Positions 32,537-42,566 are shown, counted from the first letter of the stretch. The stretch: DNA of 64,000 bases from Neoluteolibacter marinus (GCF_014904755.1 NZ_JACZFQ010000021.1:62001-126000), one strand, 5' to 3'. The notes: generated by a model not told the origin, from the sequence alone. Program-made: numbers and translations.

Positions 32537-35494
32537 TCAGTCGAGGTAGATGAACTCGTTGAGGTTGAACATCGCGAGCGCGAAACGCTGGAGCGCGTCC
32601 CCGGGCGTCAGCTGGCCCTCCGCCTTGAGCGTGTGGATCAAGGTGAGGGCACGGATGATCTCGATCTCTTCCGGCTCGCGGGTCAGGACCAGCTCGAAGG
32701 CGCGCACAACCTGCGCGTGCAAGTCGTCCGGACATTCGGCCTGCAACCGTGCCGCCAAGGCCGCCGCCTTATCATGGATGAACTCGCTGTTGAGCATCGC
32801 CAACGCCTGGGTCGGCACCGTGGTCGTGAAGCGGACGGGGCACGGATTGTCCACCTCCGCGAAATCGAAGTCCGTGAGCATCGGCGGCAGCAGCGAGCGC
32901 TTGATCTTCACATAGATGCTGCGCCGGTTGGCTTGGTCGGGCGGACTGAAGCCCCATTTGCCCTCCTTCGTCGATGAGGTCGCCAGCACCTCCTCGGGCA
33001 TCGGCACGAAGACGCTCGGACCGCCCATCTCGGGATTCAGCTCGCCGGTAACGGTCAGGATCGAATCCCGCAGTTCCTCCGCCGCCAGGCGCCGTGGATT
33101 GAATCGCCAGAACAGGTTGTTGTCGGGATCGACCGCGGCGTTCGCCGGTTTCGACGAACTTGCCATCCGGTAGGCCTTGGAATTCAGGATCAAGCGGTGC
33201 ATCGCCTTCATGCTCCAACCCCGGGCGACGAACTCCGTGGCGAGCCAATCGAGCAACTCGGGATGAGTCGCCGGCATGCCGAGGAAACCGAAATCGTTGG
33301 GAGTGGGACAAATGCCGCGTCCGAAATGATGCTGCCAGATCCGGTTGACCATGACGCGGGCGGTGCGCGGGTTGTCCGGCCGGGTCAGCCACTCCGCTAG
33401 CGCAAGGCGACGGCCGCTCGACGATGCATCGCCGGACTCGGGAGGAATCGACGCGTCTTCCCCGCCCCAGATCGCCGGGTAGCCCGGGACCACCACCTCT
33501 CCTTCCGAGTGGGCATTCCCGCGGATCATCACGTGGGTCGGCGGGATCTCCTTGCGCTCGGTGATCACCATCGCCTCGACCCCCGCCGAGCTCCTGAGCT
33601 CCCGGATTTCCTCCATCCGCTCGCTGGCGAGCCGGTAGGCCTCGCGCTCGGCCGCGCCCACCGAGCCGAACTCGGGGTTGAGCACGATGTCGCTGCGGGT
33701 GATCGCATCGATCTCGATCCCGAGGTCGAAGAACTGGCCGCCGAAGTCCTGGCTCACGTGCACCGCGAGGACATTGCGTCCGGTTTGCAGGGCCGCCATG
33801 AAAGCCGCCGGCGCGGGGATCTTCGCATACTCGGTCGACCAGCCCTCGCGGTGCAGGACCGGCTGGCCGTTCAGGTAGATCTCGATGGCATTGTCGTGAT
33901 AGAGATGCAGCAGCAGCGACTTGGGCAGGGACTCCAATCCGAAGGTCGTCTGCAGCCAGATCTCCGGTCCCGTCCAGACCGTGCGGGCCTGGACGCCCGG
34001 CGCCGCCGTGCCGAAGCCCGCGGGCCCCTGCCGCCAGCCTTCCTGCTCCGCCCTGAAGCCGACCCTCGACCACTGGTCGCCTGGATACTCCTCGGTGTAG
34101 TGCCAGATCGTCGGCCGCAGCCGGCCGTCGGTGATCAACCAGCGGCTCATCGGCGTCAGCTTCGTCACCCGCTCGGCGATGTCCGATCGCGTGCGGCTGA
34201 CACTTTCGAAGGCCGTCTCCTCGATGGCATCCATTTGCCGCCGGATCCCCTCCTCTTCCATCGAGAGGCTTTCCAGCTGCAGGTCACGGGCCTCGACCAG
34301 TTCCGGTGTCTCGATGACCTTCGTCTGCCGTCCTCCCCGGCCCATCGGTTCGATCCCGCGGAAAAACGCCGCGAACCGGTAGTAGTCGGTTTGGGGAATC
34401 GGGTCGCCCTTGTGGTCGTGGCAACGCGCACAGCCGGCGGTGAACCCGAGGAAGCCCTCGGTCACCGTCCGGACGTTGTCGTCCAGGACGTCGTGGTAGT
34501 TCTGCACCGGATCGGCGGGATCATCGTCCCATGCCATCAGCCGCAACATCCCGGTTGCGACCTGCGAATCCACCGTCTTGTCCGGCAATTCGTCGCCGGC
34601 AATCTGCTCGGCAACGAAGCGGTCATAGGGCTTGTCCTCGTTGAAACTATGAATGACGTAGTCCCGGTAACGCCAGACGTAGGGCTTGTCGTTGTCGCGC
34701 TCGAAGCCGTTCGATTCGGCATAGCGCACCAGATCGAGCCAGTGCCTGCCCCATTTCTCCCCGTAGGCGCTCGATCCCAGCAGGCGGTCAACCTGCCTCT
34801 TCCAGGCGTCGGGCGAACCGTCCGCCTCGAAGTCGCGGATTTCGGCGAGGGTTGGCGGTAGCCCGGTCAGGTCATACGACAACCGCCGCAACAAGACCGC
34901 GCGCGGGGCCTCGCCGACCGGCACCAGCCCCTGCTCGTCGAGCTTCGCCCGGATGAACGCGTCAACCGGGTTCAGGTTCCACTCCGGATCCGACGACACC
35001 GGCGGTTCCACCCGCACCATCGGGCGGTAGGACCAGTGGGATCGGGTCTTCTCGTTGACCACGGTGACTCCCGCCAGCGGATCGTGCACCTCCACCAGGC
35101 GCTCCGCATCCTCCGGGGTCCACGGCGCCCCCATCGACAGCCAACGCCGGAGCTTCTCCCGATCGCTGTCGGCGAGCTTGCCGCGGGGCGGCATCTGCAG
35201 GTTCTCGTCCTCGTAGGAAACCGCCCGCAACAGCAAGCTGCGATCCGGTTCAGCCTCGTCGAAGACCGCCCCGTGATCCCCTCCCTGGAGCAGCCCGCGG
35301 CGGCTGATCAACTGCAAGCCGCCCCGGACCTTCGGGGTCCCCTTCTCGTCGAGGCCGCCGTGACACTTGAAGCAGTTCTGCTCGAGGATCGGCTTCACCT
35401 CCTCGCGGAAGAACTGCACGCCATCGCTTTCCACGGCACCGGACGACGCCGCGATTCCTATCGTGCCGAAAGCGATGGCGATGCCGCGCCTCAT
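32537..35494 (-). CDS. PSD1 and planctomycete cytochrome C domain protein (set 3)
   Basis: 985 aa with a signal peptide (IAIAFGTIGIAASSGAVES). PSCyt1 near residues 25-110 has the single CXXCH haem-type motif NCFKCHG and ends MPPRGKLADSDREKLRRWL. DUF1549 (about 165-380) contains NPVDAFIRAKLDEQGLVPVG, WGRHWLDLVRYAESNGFERD and GCARCHDHKGDPI. A beta-rich insert (about 455-600) contains WTGPEIWLQTTFGL. DUF1553 (about 690-960) contains RTARVMVNRIWQHHFGRGIC, NSKAYRMASSS and FELVLTREPEEIE. Its ATG overlaps the stop of the iclR gene (ATGA), so the regulator and this structural gene are translationally coupled. Confidence 0.9.
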   Translation of the reverse strand: MRRGIAIAFGTIGIAASSGAVESDGVQFFREEVKPILEQNCFKCHGGLDEKGTPKVRGGLQLISRRGLLQGGDHGAVFDEAEPDRSLLLRAVSYEDENLQMPPRGKLADSDREKLRRWLSMGAPWTPEDAERLVEVHDPLAGVTVVNEKTRSHWSYRPMVRVEPPVSSDPEWNLNPVDAFIRAKLDEQGLVPVGEAPRAVLLRRLSYDLTGLPPTLAEIRDFEADGSPDAWKRQVDRLLGSSAYGEKWGRHWLDLVRYAESNGFERDNDKPYVWRYRDYVIHSFNEDKPYDRFVAEQIAGDELPDKTVDSQVATGMLRLMAWDDDPADPVQNYHDVLDDNVRTVTEGFLGFTAGCARCHDHKGDPIPQTDYYRFAAFFRGIEPMGRGGRQTKVIETPELVEARDLQLESLSMEEEGIRRQMDAIEETAFESVSRTRSDIAERVTKLTPMSRWLITDGRLRPTIWHYTEEYPGDQWSRVGFRAEQEGWRQGPAGFGTAAPGVQARTVWTGPEIWLQTTFGLESLPKSLLLHLYHDNAIEIYLNGQPVLHREGWSTEYAKIPAPAAFMAALQTGRNVLAVHVSQDFGGQFFDLGIEIDAITRSDIVLNPEFGSVGAAEREAYRLASERMEEIRELRSSAGVEAMVITERKEIPPTHVMIRGNAHSEGEVVVPGYPAIWGGEDASIPPESGDASSSGRRLALAEWLTRPDNPRTARVMVNRIWQHHFGRGICPTPNDFGFLGMPATHPELLDWLATEFVARGWSMKAMHRLILNSKAYRMASSSKPANAAVDPDNNLFWRFNPRRLAAEELRDSILTVTGELNPEMGGPSVFVPMPEEVLATSSTKEGKWGFSPPDQANRRSIYVKIKRSLLPPMLTDFDFAEVDNPCPVRFTTTVPTQALAMLNSEFIHDKAAALAARLQAECPDDLHAQVVRAFELVLTREPEEIEIIRALTLIHTLKAEGQLTPGDALQRFALAMFNLNEFIYLD

Positions 35495-36306
35495 GCAGTC
35501 TGCGAAAGCACGGCGCCGAATCGGCCCGAGATTTCGTCGGCATGTGCCTTCACGACGGCACCGAAGGCATCAAGCTGGCTGTCGGGGATCCGCGACGACG
35601 GGGCCGTGATCCACAGGGCCGCGATCACGCCGCCGGTGGCTCCGCGGATGGCCGCGCCGATGCAGGTCTGGCCTTCCATCTCCTCCGCCAGGTCGAAGCC
35701 GTAGCCGCGCTCGGCGACTTCCTTGAGGTGTTCGAGGAACTCCTCGTGCGAAGTGATCGTGTTGGGAGTGAAACGCGGCATCTTCAGCCGGGCCACCCGT
35801 TGCTTGCGCTCGTCTTCCGGCAAGCCCGCCAGCATCGCCTTGCCCGGCGCCGCCGTGTGCAGGCAGAAGCGGGTGCCGGGATCCACCGCGAACTTGAAGT
35901 GATGGGTGCCCAGCGCCTGGTCGAGGACCACGCCCTCGTCGTCCGCCAGGGTGCCGAGCAGCGCGGTCTCCCCGGTGACGTCGCGCAAGCGGCGCATCAC
36001 ATCGATCGACTTTTCAAAAAGGTTCGCGTCAGTCACTGACATCGCCCCGAGCACCAGCAGGCGCGGGGTCAGCCGGTAGCGCTTGGTGTTCTCCACCTTC
36101 TCGAGGAAGCCGCGGTTTTCCAAGGTCACGGCAATGCGAAACGCACTGTTTTTCGGGATCTTCAGTTCGACGCCGAGGTCGCTGACATTGATGCCTTCGG
36201 GCCGGGTGCTCAACAGCTCCAGCATCACCAAGGCGCGATCGAGATTCGGAACAATGTAACGGGCACGCGGGTTTTCACCACTGTCCCAATCGGTTTCGTT
36301 TGTCAT
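35491..36306 (-). CDS. IclR-family transcriptional regulator
   Basis: 271 aa. N-terminal winged HTH (about 18-85: LDRALVMLELLSTRPEGINV, LGVELKIPKNSAFRIAVTLE, NTKRYRLTPRLLVLG) and C-terminal IclR effector domain (about 100-265: RFCLHTAAPGKAMLAGLPED, YGFDLAEEMEGQTCIGAAIR). Coupled by ATGA overlap to the PSD1 gene and preceded by an AEC transporter gene on the same strand. It probably autoregulates and controls PSD1/DUF1501 expression in response to a small acid or aromatic ligand, as is usual for the family; the ligand is unknown. Confidence 0.9.
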   Translation of the reverse strand: MTNETDWDSGENPRARYIVPNLDRALVMLELLSTRPEGINVSDLGVELKIPKNSAFRIAVTLENRGFLEKVENTKRYRLTPRLLVLGAMSVTDANLFEKSIDVMRRLRDVTGETALLGTLADDEGVVLDQALGTHHFKFAVDPGTRFCLHTAAPGKAMLAGLPEDERKQRVARLKMPRFTPNTITSHEEFLEHLKEVAERGYGFDLAEEMEGQTCIGAAIRGATGGVIAALWITAPSSRIPDSQLDAFGAVVKAHADEISGRFGAVLSQTA

Positions 36307-36319
36307 ATGGAACGATCGA

Positions 36320-36336
36320 CCCGTATTTCAAACGGG
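36320..36336. promoter_or_regulatory. Possible IclR operator
   Basis: Inverted repeat CCCGT-7-ACGGG 13 bases upstream of the iclR start, with a further CCCGT half-site at 36343-36347. Size and position suit an autoregulatory IclR site; this is inference only. Confidence 0.4.
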
Positions 36337-36373
36337 ATTGCACCCGTCATACAGATCCAAACGGTGTTGGCTA

Positions 36374-37357
36374 TCACAAATTCAGCCAGCGGGTGCCCCA
36401 GACAATCACAAAGGGCAAGGTAATCAGGCTGACCAGCGTGGTGGCGATAACCACCTGAACCGCAACGCCCGGGCGACCACCGTAGATCTTCGCCAGCATG
36501 ATCGGGGTCATGGCCGACGGCATGGCGGCCTGCACCACCAGCACCTGCTTGAGCGACACCGGGGCCGGCAGGAATTTTGCCATCGCCAGCAGGAAAAGCG
36601 GTAACACGACCAGCCGCACCACGCAGCCGCCGATCACGATCCGCTTGGAAGGCCGCTCCTCCCCGACCAAATCCATCATCAGGGCGCCGGTGATCAGGAT
36701 CGCCACCGGAAAGGCCCCCGCCCCCAGCCAGCTCATCGCCTGCCGCAGGGGCCCGCCGATGGAATGCACCTCGCCCGCATCTCCTTTGGCCAAAAACCCG
36801 TCCAATCCGCTGCCCACCAGCACCAATCCCAGCAACACCGAGATGACCGGACCGTTCACCATCCGCCGCCAGGGAATCTGCTTGTCGCCCGAAATCAGCA
36901 TCACGCCCACCGACCAGATCGCCAGCTCCACGCCGAGATTATGGACGAAAAGCATCGCGGTGGCGCCCACGCCCCACACCTGCTGCACCACGGGAATGGC
37001 GGTGTAGCCGAAGTTCTGGACGCCGGCCGAAAGGGTGAAGGTGCGCTTGCCCGCGCCGCGCTGGAGCCGCAGCGCGCCCGCGGCCAGCCAGGCACCGCCG
37101 AAGCTCAACACCGTCAGCGCGAAGCCGAGGCCGATCCCCCAGAGCACCGAGGACGGTTGGCGGATGCTGTCGCTGCCGATGATCTTGTCGAGGATCAGGC
37201 AGGGGTAGAGGACATTGAACACCAGCCGGAACACCGGTTCGTCCTGTTCCCGGGTCAAGACGCCGAGGCGGCGCAGCACCGCGCCCGCGAGGATCAGGAA
37301 ATAGACCGGCAGGACCGCCGCGAGAACCACCTTCGATGCATCCACGGCGCGGAGCAT
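36374..37357 (-). CDS. AEC-family transporter (auxin efflux carrier type)
   Basis: 327 aa with about ten hydrophobic spans in the AEC two-bundle layout. VFRLVFNVLYPCLILDKII carries the conserved N/P region of the first bundle, NFGYTAIPVVQQVWG the middle motif, and VVQAAMPSAMTPIMLAKIYG the second-bundle motif. Relatives export or import small organic acids such as malate or malonate. ATG at 37357 is preferred over an in-frame TTG at 37381. About 67 bases separate it from iclR downstream, so it may supply or remove the IclR ligand. Confidence 0.85.
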   Translation of the reverse strand: MLRAVDASKVVLAAVLPVYFLILAGAVLRRLGVLTREQDEPVFRLVFNVLYPCLILDKIIGSDSIRQPSSVLWGIGLGFALTVLSFGGAWLAAGALRLQRGAGKRTFTLSAGVQNFGYTAIPVVQQVWGVGATAMLFVHNLGVELAIWSVGVMLISGDKQIPWRRMVNGPVISVLLGLVLVGSGLDGFLAKGDAGEVHSIGGPLRQAMSWLGAGAFPVAILITGALMMDLVGEERPSKRIVIGGCVVRLVVLPLFLLAMAKFLPAPVSLKQVLVVQAAMPSAMTPIMLAKIYGGRPGVAVQVVIATTLVSLITLPFVIVWGTRWLNL

Positions 37358-37474
37358 TTCCAGCCGCCCCGCGGACCACAAGCCGGATCACCCGATTCCA
37401 CCACTTCGCCGCCCGGATCTAATGGTTAGATCATTCACCTTGCTTGATAGATCGGATGTTGGAATGAACCACCT

Positions 37475-40400
37475 GTGCCCACGTTGACAGCCCCCGCTGG
37501 AACGATCCCGCTACGACCGCTTTTCCTCGCCCTCGGACTGGCCGCAGGAGCCTTGGCCCGCCACGCGGCGGCTGCGACCGGCGCGCTTTCCGACCCCTTG
37601 CCGGACCCATCGTCGTCCGGCCTTTCGGTCGAACTCAGTCCCTGGATCACCATTCCGGCCAGCAGTTCCGGCAGCCCCAAGGCGCGCATCAACCACCTCA
37701 AGCCCTGCCCCGGGGACAGCCGTTTGTTTTGCAACGACCTCCGCGGCAAAATGTGGGCGATCAGCGACAACGCGGCATCATCCGCCACGCTCTACCTCAA
37801 CCTTGCGGACCATTTCCCGAAGTTCATCCATACCCCGGGACTCGGCACCGGTTTCTCGTCGTTCGCCTTCCACCCCGAATTCAACCAAGCGGGCAAACCG
37901 GGTTTCGGAAAGCTCTACACCGCGCACAGCGAGACGGTGAACGGTCGCGAGCCCGACTTCACCGGGCCCCTCAACCCTAACCTGTCGCAGCTCGGGATCG
38001 TCACGGAGTGGACCCTGTTCGCCCCCGGCGCCAGCGCCATCAGCCCGACCAACGCGACCCGCCGCGAGCTCATCCGCTTCGGCTTCCCCTACAACTACCA
38101 CGACCTGCAGGAAATCGCCTTCGACCCGACGGCGAGCCCGGGGACGGAAAACTACGGTTGCCTCTTCCTCTGCCTCGGCGACGGCGGCTCGGTGGTCATC
38201 GATCTCCCGGAGAACATCGGCCGCATCGACTCACCGCTGGGATCGATCCTCCGCATCGCCCCGATCCTGGCGGACGGCCAACAAGCGGCCGACTTCTCGC
38301 TTTCCGCCAACGGCAACTACTACATCCCCAGTGCGACCTGGAATGCCAACCCCTACTTCGGAGCCGCCGATCCCACTCCCGGCGACGGCTTTCCGGTGGT
38401 CCGTGAGATCTATGCCAACGGCTTCCGCAATCCCCACCGCATCACCTGGGACGACGGGAAAATGCTCTGCGGAAACATCGGCGAAAGCATGGTGGAGGAG
38501 GTCGAACTGGTCAGCAAAGGGTCCAACCACGGTTGGCCGTCCCGCGAGGGATCGTTCCTTTTCACCGCCGCCGACAAGACCCACGTCTACCCCTTGCCCG
38601 CACCGGAGTCGGGCGGCTACGCCTATCCGGTCTCGCAGTATGACCACGACGACGGCCGCGCCGCACTGATCGGCGGCCATGTCTATCGAGGAGCATCGAT
38701 CCCCTACCTGCAGGGCCAGTATCTCTTCGGCGACAATGTCAGCGGGGATCTCTTCGTCGCCCCGGTCGCCGCGATGAACCGGCCGGCCGTCACCGATACC
38801 GGCGAGACGCCCGTTGCCGCCCGCACCCTCGCCATCAAATACAACGGCGTTGCCACCACCTTCCGCACCATCCTCGGGGCCAGCCGCGCCGACCTGAGGT
38901 TCGGGATCGACCACCATGGCGAACTCTACCTGCTCTCCAAGCAGAACGGCACCATCTACCGCATCCAAGCGGATGCGTCGAGCGCCCCTCCACCTCCCGC
39001 GGGCACCGCCGCCGACTGGACGGTCGGCGCCGACTTCGAATCGGGATCGGTCGCGGACCTCAGCACCTCGACGCCCGGCAGTTCGGCCCAGATCGTCAAC
39101 GATCCCGCCGAGGGACCGGTCAACCGCGTCCTGCGCATCCGTTCCGCCGGCAGCACCACCCTCAACGCCAGCTTGCCGATCCCACCCATCCCCGACGGCA
39201 GCCGCGCCACCGTTTTCTTCCGCTTCTTCCTCCGCGACCAGAACCACGACGCCCACTGGGGTCTCAGTGAGAAGGCCGAGCCATCGACCTCCAGCCACTT
39301 CCGCGTCCGACTGCGGTCATCGGGCCAAAGCGGCTACCTCGAGGTGCGCGACAGCTCGACCTACCTCCAGGCCGCCCCCGTCCGGCCGGACGTCTGGTAT
39401 TCCGCCTGGCTCGACGTCAACAACGCCGCCGGAACCTCGGGAGACAAGTTCGACCTCTACCTTCAGGGCGGTGAACTGGGTGTCCCGACCCTGGTCAAAT
39501 CGGGGGTCCGTTTTTCGTCCGGCACCACCTCCGCCCTCCAGACCTTCTTCTGGCACATGGGACCGGGTACCGAGATGTATTTCGACGACCTCCACACCGA
39601 CACCAGCCACCTCAATCTCACCGACCCGAGGACCGCCGACTGGCGCCTCGTCGATGCCTTCGAAGGCGAAAATCCGTTGGAAAGCTGGGATCTTCCCGGC
39701 GTCGGCGACCAAGCCGTCAGCATCGTCACCGAGCCGTCCGGCAACCACTACTTGCGGCGGGCCGCAGGAGCATCGGGCGTCCCCAACCCGCAAGCGATCG
39801 CGGCCAAGCGCCTGCCATTCGACACCCAGGTCAGCCGGACCCTGACGCTCTTCTTCCGCCTCCGGCTCGAGGGCGGAAACCTGCACCACTCCCTCGGGGC
39901 AAGTGCCACCGCGCCCGCCGACCCGGCGAATTTCACGGAAGACGACTTCGCGCCGCAGTTACTGATCGATGCAAGTCCCACTCCCGGAACCCTTCATCTC
40001 TACGACGGCCCGGCCGGCGTCGAAGGCTTCACCGATGCGACCATCCCGGCCCTTGAAAGCAATCTCTGGCACAAGGTCTGGATCGTCGCCAACAACCGTG
40101 GGGCCGCCTCCGGTGGACAGGTCTGGCAGGCCTATGTCCAGGACGACAGCCACCACAGCCCCGTCGCGCTCGGGCCTCCCGTCCATTTCCGCCGCCAGGC
40201 GGAAAGCCCGATCACCCACTTCCTGTCGATCGCCTCCAGCAGCAGCGGCGCCGACAATCAGGCGATTCATCTCGACGACCTCCATGCCTTCGAAGGCCAG
40301 AGCCTCATTGATCCGCTGGCTCCGGTTTGGCAGCCCACCACCCTGGCCCGCAGCGGGAACTCGATCGTTCTCGGCCATCCGACCTCAGTGAACCGCGCCT

Positions 40401-41128
40401 TCCAGCTTTTCGAATCCGCCGACCTGAAGGGCTGGCTGCCGCTCGGCCCGTCGGTCGAGGGCGACGCAAAATGGCGCGAGCTGACCGTGCCGATCGCGCA
40501 CGAGCGCCGGTTCTTCCAAGCCGCCGAGCTGTCCCGCCGCAGCTACCACGCGTCCTCCTGGACCACGGACTTCCCCGGTCCCGATCTCCCGGCCGGGATC
40601 ACGCTCCTGGCCTCCAGCGCATGGTCCTTCGAACCCGGCCGGCTGACCCTCACGGCGACCGGGCTCCAGGTGTCCGGCATGGTCGAGCGCCCCAGCGGCT
40701 ACGCCCTTCTGCCCGGGGACTGGCGAAATGCCACCCTCACCGTCGAAGCCCGGACCTTGCGGCCGGCATCCACCACCCAGCGCGACATCGTCCTGATCTT
40801 CGGCTACGTCGATGAAACCCACTTCTACTACGTTCCCCTGAGTTCAAGCTCCGACGGCATCACCCGGAACGCGATCATCAAGGTCGATGGCGACACCGCC
40901 ACTCCCATCCAGTCACCGGCCGTCCCGCCTCCCGTCCTGGGATCGGACTGGCAAACACTGCGGGTCGTCCACAACGCCAACGGATCGATCTCCGTCCACG
41001 TCGACAACCTCGCCACGCCCGTGATGACCGCAACCGACACCGCCTTTCCCGCCGGCCGGCTCGGCATCGGATCCTGCGACGACCCGGCGGAGTTCCGCAG
41101 AGTCACGATCAGCGGAGACAAACCCTGA
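37475..41128 (+). CDS. Secreted PQQ-type sugar dehydrogenase with LamG-like modules
   Basis: 1217 aa starting at a GTG. Signal peptide (LRPLFLALGLAAGALARHAA), then a glucose/sorbosone dehydrogenase-like beta propeller (about 65-500: GFSSFAFHPEFNQ, EIAFDPTASPGTENYG, VREIYANGFRNPHRITWDDG, SKGSNHGWPSREG, LQGQYLFGDNVSGDLFV). At least two concanavalin/LamG-like beta domains follow (about 505-715 and 725-960, each with an aromatic strand such as VFFRFFLRDQNH or LFFRLRLEGGN). A further beta domain closes the C-terminus (1025-1217). It likely oxidises a sugar or aldose with PQQ outside the cytoplasm, but the PQQ ligands were not verified residue by residue. Confidence 0.8.
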   Translation: MPTLTAPAGTIPLRPLFLALGLAAGALARHAAAATGALSDPLPDPSSSGLSVELSPWITIPASSSGSPKARINHLKPCPGDSRLFCNDLRGKMWAISDNAASSATLYLNLADHFPKFIHTPGLGTGFSSFAFHPEFNQAGKPGFGKLYTAHSETVNGREPDFTGPLNPNLSQLGIVTEWTLFAPGASAISPTNATRRELIRFGFPYNYHDLQEIAFDPTASPGTENYGCLFLCLGDGGSVVIDLPENIGRIDSPLGSILRIAPILADGQQAADFSLSANGNYYIPSATWNANPYFGAADPTPGDGFPVVREIYANGFRNPHRITWDDGKMLCGNIGESMVEEVELVSKGSNHGWPSREGSFLFTAADKTHVYPLPAPESGGYAYPVSQYDHDDGRAALIGGHVYRGASIPYLQGQYLFGDNVSGDLFVAPVAAMNRPAVTDTGETPVAARTLAIKYNGVATTFRTILGASRADLRFGIDHHGELYLLSKQNGTIYRIQADASSAPPPPAGTAADWTVGADFESGSVADLSTSTPGSSAQIVNDPAEGPVNRVLRIRSAGSTTLNASLPIPPIPDGSRATVFFRFFLRDQNHDAHWGLSEKAEPSTSSHFRVRLRSSGQSGYLEVRDSSTYLQAAPVRPDVWYSAWLDVNNAAGTSGDKFDLYLQGGELGVPTLVKSGVRFSSGTTSALQTFFWHMGPGTEMYFDDLHTDTSHLNLTDPRTADWRLVDAFEGENPLESWDLPGVGDQAVSIVTEPSGNHYLRRAAGASGVPNPQAIAAKRLPFDTQVSRTLTLFFRLRLEGGNLHHSLGASATAPADPANFTEDDFAPQLLIDASPTPGTLHLYDGPAGVEGFTDATIPALESNLWHKVWIVANNRGAASGGQVWQAYVQDDSHHSPVALGPPVHFRRQAESPITHFLSIASSSSGADNQAIHLDDLHAFEGQSLIDPLAPVWQPTTLARSGNSIVLGHPTSVNRAFQLFESADLKGWLPLGPSVEGDAKWRELTVPIAHERRFFQAAELSRRSYHASSWTTDFPGPDLPAGITLLASSAWSFEPGRLTLTATGLQVSGMVERPSGYALLPGDWRNATLTVEARTLRPASTTQRDIVLIFGYVDETHFYYVPLSSSSDGITRNAIIKVDGDTATPIQSPAVPPPVLGSDWQTLRVVHNANGSISVHVDNLATPVMTATDTAFPAGRLGIGSCDDPAEFRRVTISGDKP

Positions 41129-41221
41129 AATGTTCCGTCATCGCATGGTGGACGGACACCCGCCACTCTGCTAAGTTCCGGAGGATCACCCCTTTTGTTT
41201 TTCCTGGTGTTCGGATGGTCC

Positions 41222-41251
41222 ATCCCTCCGGTCCGCAAGGGCCGGAGGGAT
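41222..41251 (+). terminator. Rho-independent terminator
   Basis: A 13-bp stem (41222-41234 with 41239-41251, one G-T pair) closed by a GCAA tetraloop and followed by TTCATTT. It ends the transcript of the PQQ-dehydrogenase gene. Confidence 0.8.
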
Positions 41252-41266
41252 TTCATTTGCGGTGCT

Positions 41267-41833
41267 TCAGCGGTTCCGAAGCGTGGCGAAGGTGATCGAG
41301 CCGAACACCAGCAGCGCGAGCAGGATCGCGATCACCAGCATCACTTTCATCAGCCTGCTCGACCGGTATTTCACATGCGGGGTCTGTGCGATGATCTCCT
41401 GGTAAGCCGGTGAGAAAACCATCGCTCCCTTCTTGCTGTAGAAAATGACCAGGCAATAGATCCCGATCAATGTCCCCACCGGGAACTGGATCAAACCGAT
41501 CACCGAAAACACCGTCGCGGCGATCCGTGACCACGGTTTCAGGCGACGAAGGCCCCAGCCGACAAAAACCTGGGCGACCAGCAATCCGAGAACAATCAGG
41601 ATGATTACCGCCTCCAAGCCACCGATGCCCCGGCTGACATCTTCGGAGGAGGCCCGGGCCGCCAGGGAGATAAATCCCACCACCATCACGATCACGCCGA
41701 GAAAAAAGAGCGTCCCGATGCTTTTCACCGACGCCTCGTGCTTGATGTGAGCCTGACGCACCGCTTCCGCGTCGCTGGCCACGGGTGCCACCACCTCCTC
41801 GACCGCCGGCACCTGGTAGGGATTCTCTTCCAT
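41267..41833 (-). CDS. Four-span membrane protein, unknown function
   Basis: 188 aa, not recognised. An acidic, Pro-rich N-terminus ([17 protein letters not shown]) is followed by four hydrophobic segments: [59 protein letters not shown] and [20 protein letters not shown]. The MEENPYQxP start is common on small verrucomicrobial and planctomycete membrane proteins. A loop with [20 protein letters not shown] precedes the last span. It stands alone, divergent from pdxH. Confidence 0.75.
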   Translation of the reverse strand: MEENPYQVPAVEEVVAPVASDAEAVRQAHIKHEASVKSIGTLFFLGVIVMVVGFISLAARASSEDVSRGIGGLEAVIILIVLGLLVAQVFVGWGLRRLKPWSRIAATVFSVIGLIQFPVGTLIGIYCLVIFYSKKGAMVFSPAYQEIIAQTPHVKYRSSRLMKVMLVIAILLALLVFGSITFATLRNR

Positions 41834-41930
41834 GGCATCAAACTGCCCTCACCGCGGCCAGCCAAGCAAGCGGGATCCTCAGTCCACCGTCCCCCTTGCA
41901 CTTCCCGGCCGGCCCCGTTACTTCCCGCCC

Positions 41931-42566
41931 ATGGACCTTTCCGATTTCCGCAAGGAGTACTCCGACCGCGGCCTTCACCGCGAAGACCTCGACGTCTCGC
42001 CGATGGTCCAGTTCAAGACCTGGTTCCAGCAGGCCGTCGAGCTCGGGCTCCACGAGCCGAACGCCATGAGCCTCGCCACGGCCGATGCCCTCGGGCGCCC
42101 CCTGCTCCGCACCGTGTTGCTGAAGTACTTCGACGACGGCGGCTTCGTCTTTTTCACCAACTACGAAAGCCGCAAGGCCCGCCACATCGCGGAAAACCCC
42201 CAGGTCTCGCTGTTGTTCCCGTGGATCACGCTCGAGCGCCAGGTCATCGTCCAGGGCCGGGCTGAAAAGGTCTCGACCGCCGAGTCCTTGAAATACTTCA
42301 CCTCCCGCCCCCGCGAGTCCCAGCTCGGCGCCTGGGTTTCCAGCCAGAGCTCGGTGATCTCGTCGCGCAAGCTGCTGATGCAGAAGCTCGGTGAGATCAA
42401 AGACAAGTTCAGCCACGGCGAGATTCCGCTGCCCTCCTTTTGGGGCGGATTCCGCGTTGTTCCCGAATCGATCGAATTCTGGCAGGGGGGCCCGGCCCGC
42501 ATCCACGACCGCTTCCTCTATGTGAAAGCGGGAGACGGCTGGGATGTCTCCCGCTTGTCGCCCTGA
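41931..42566 (+). CDS. pdxH: Pyridoxamine/pyridoxine 5'-phosphate oxidase
   Basis: 211 aa, the usual length. FMN enzyme making pyridoxal 5'-phosphate. Seen: [38 protein letters not shown], the FMN/PLP-binding [38 protein letters not shown] and the C-terminal GWDVSRLSP (usual form W...RLAP). ATG at 41931 gives the standard N-terminus. Confidence 0.95.
   Translation: MDLSDFRKEYSDRGLHREDLDVSPMVQFKTWFQQAVELGLHEPNAMSLATADALGRPLLRTVLLKYFDDGGFVFFTNYESRKARHIAENPQVSLLFPWITLERQVIVQGRAEKVSTAESLKYFTSRPRESQLGAWVSSQSSVISSRKLLMQKLGEIKDKFSHGEIPLPSFWGGFRVVPESIEFWQGGPARIHDRFLYVKAGDGWDVSRLSP

Noticed and set aside
31161-32549. 462-codon plus-strand frame
   Set aside because: Antisense shadow of the DUF1501 gene of set 3; no motif.
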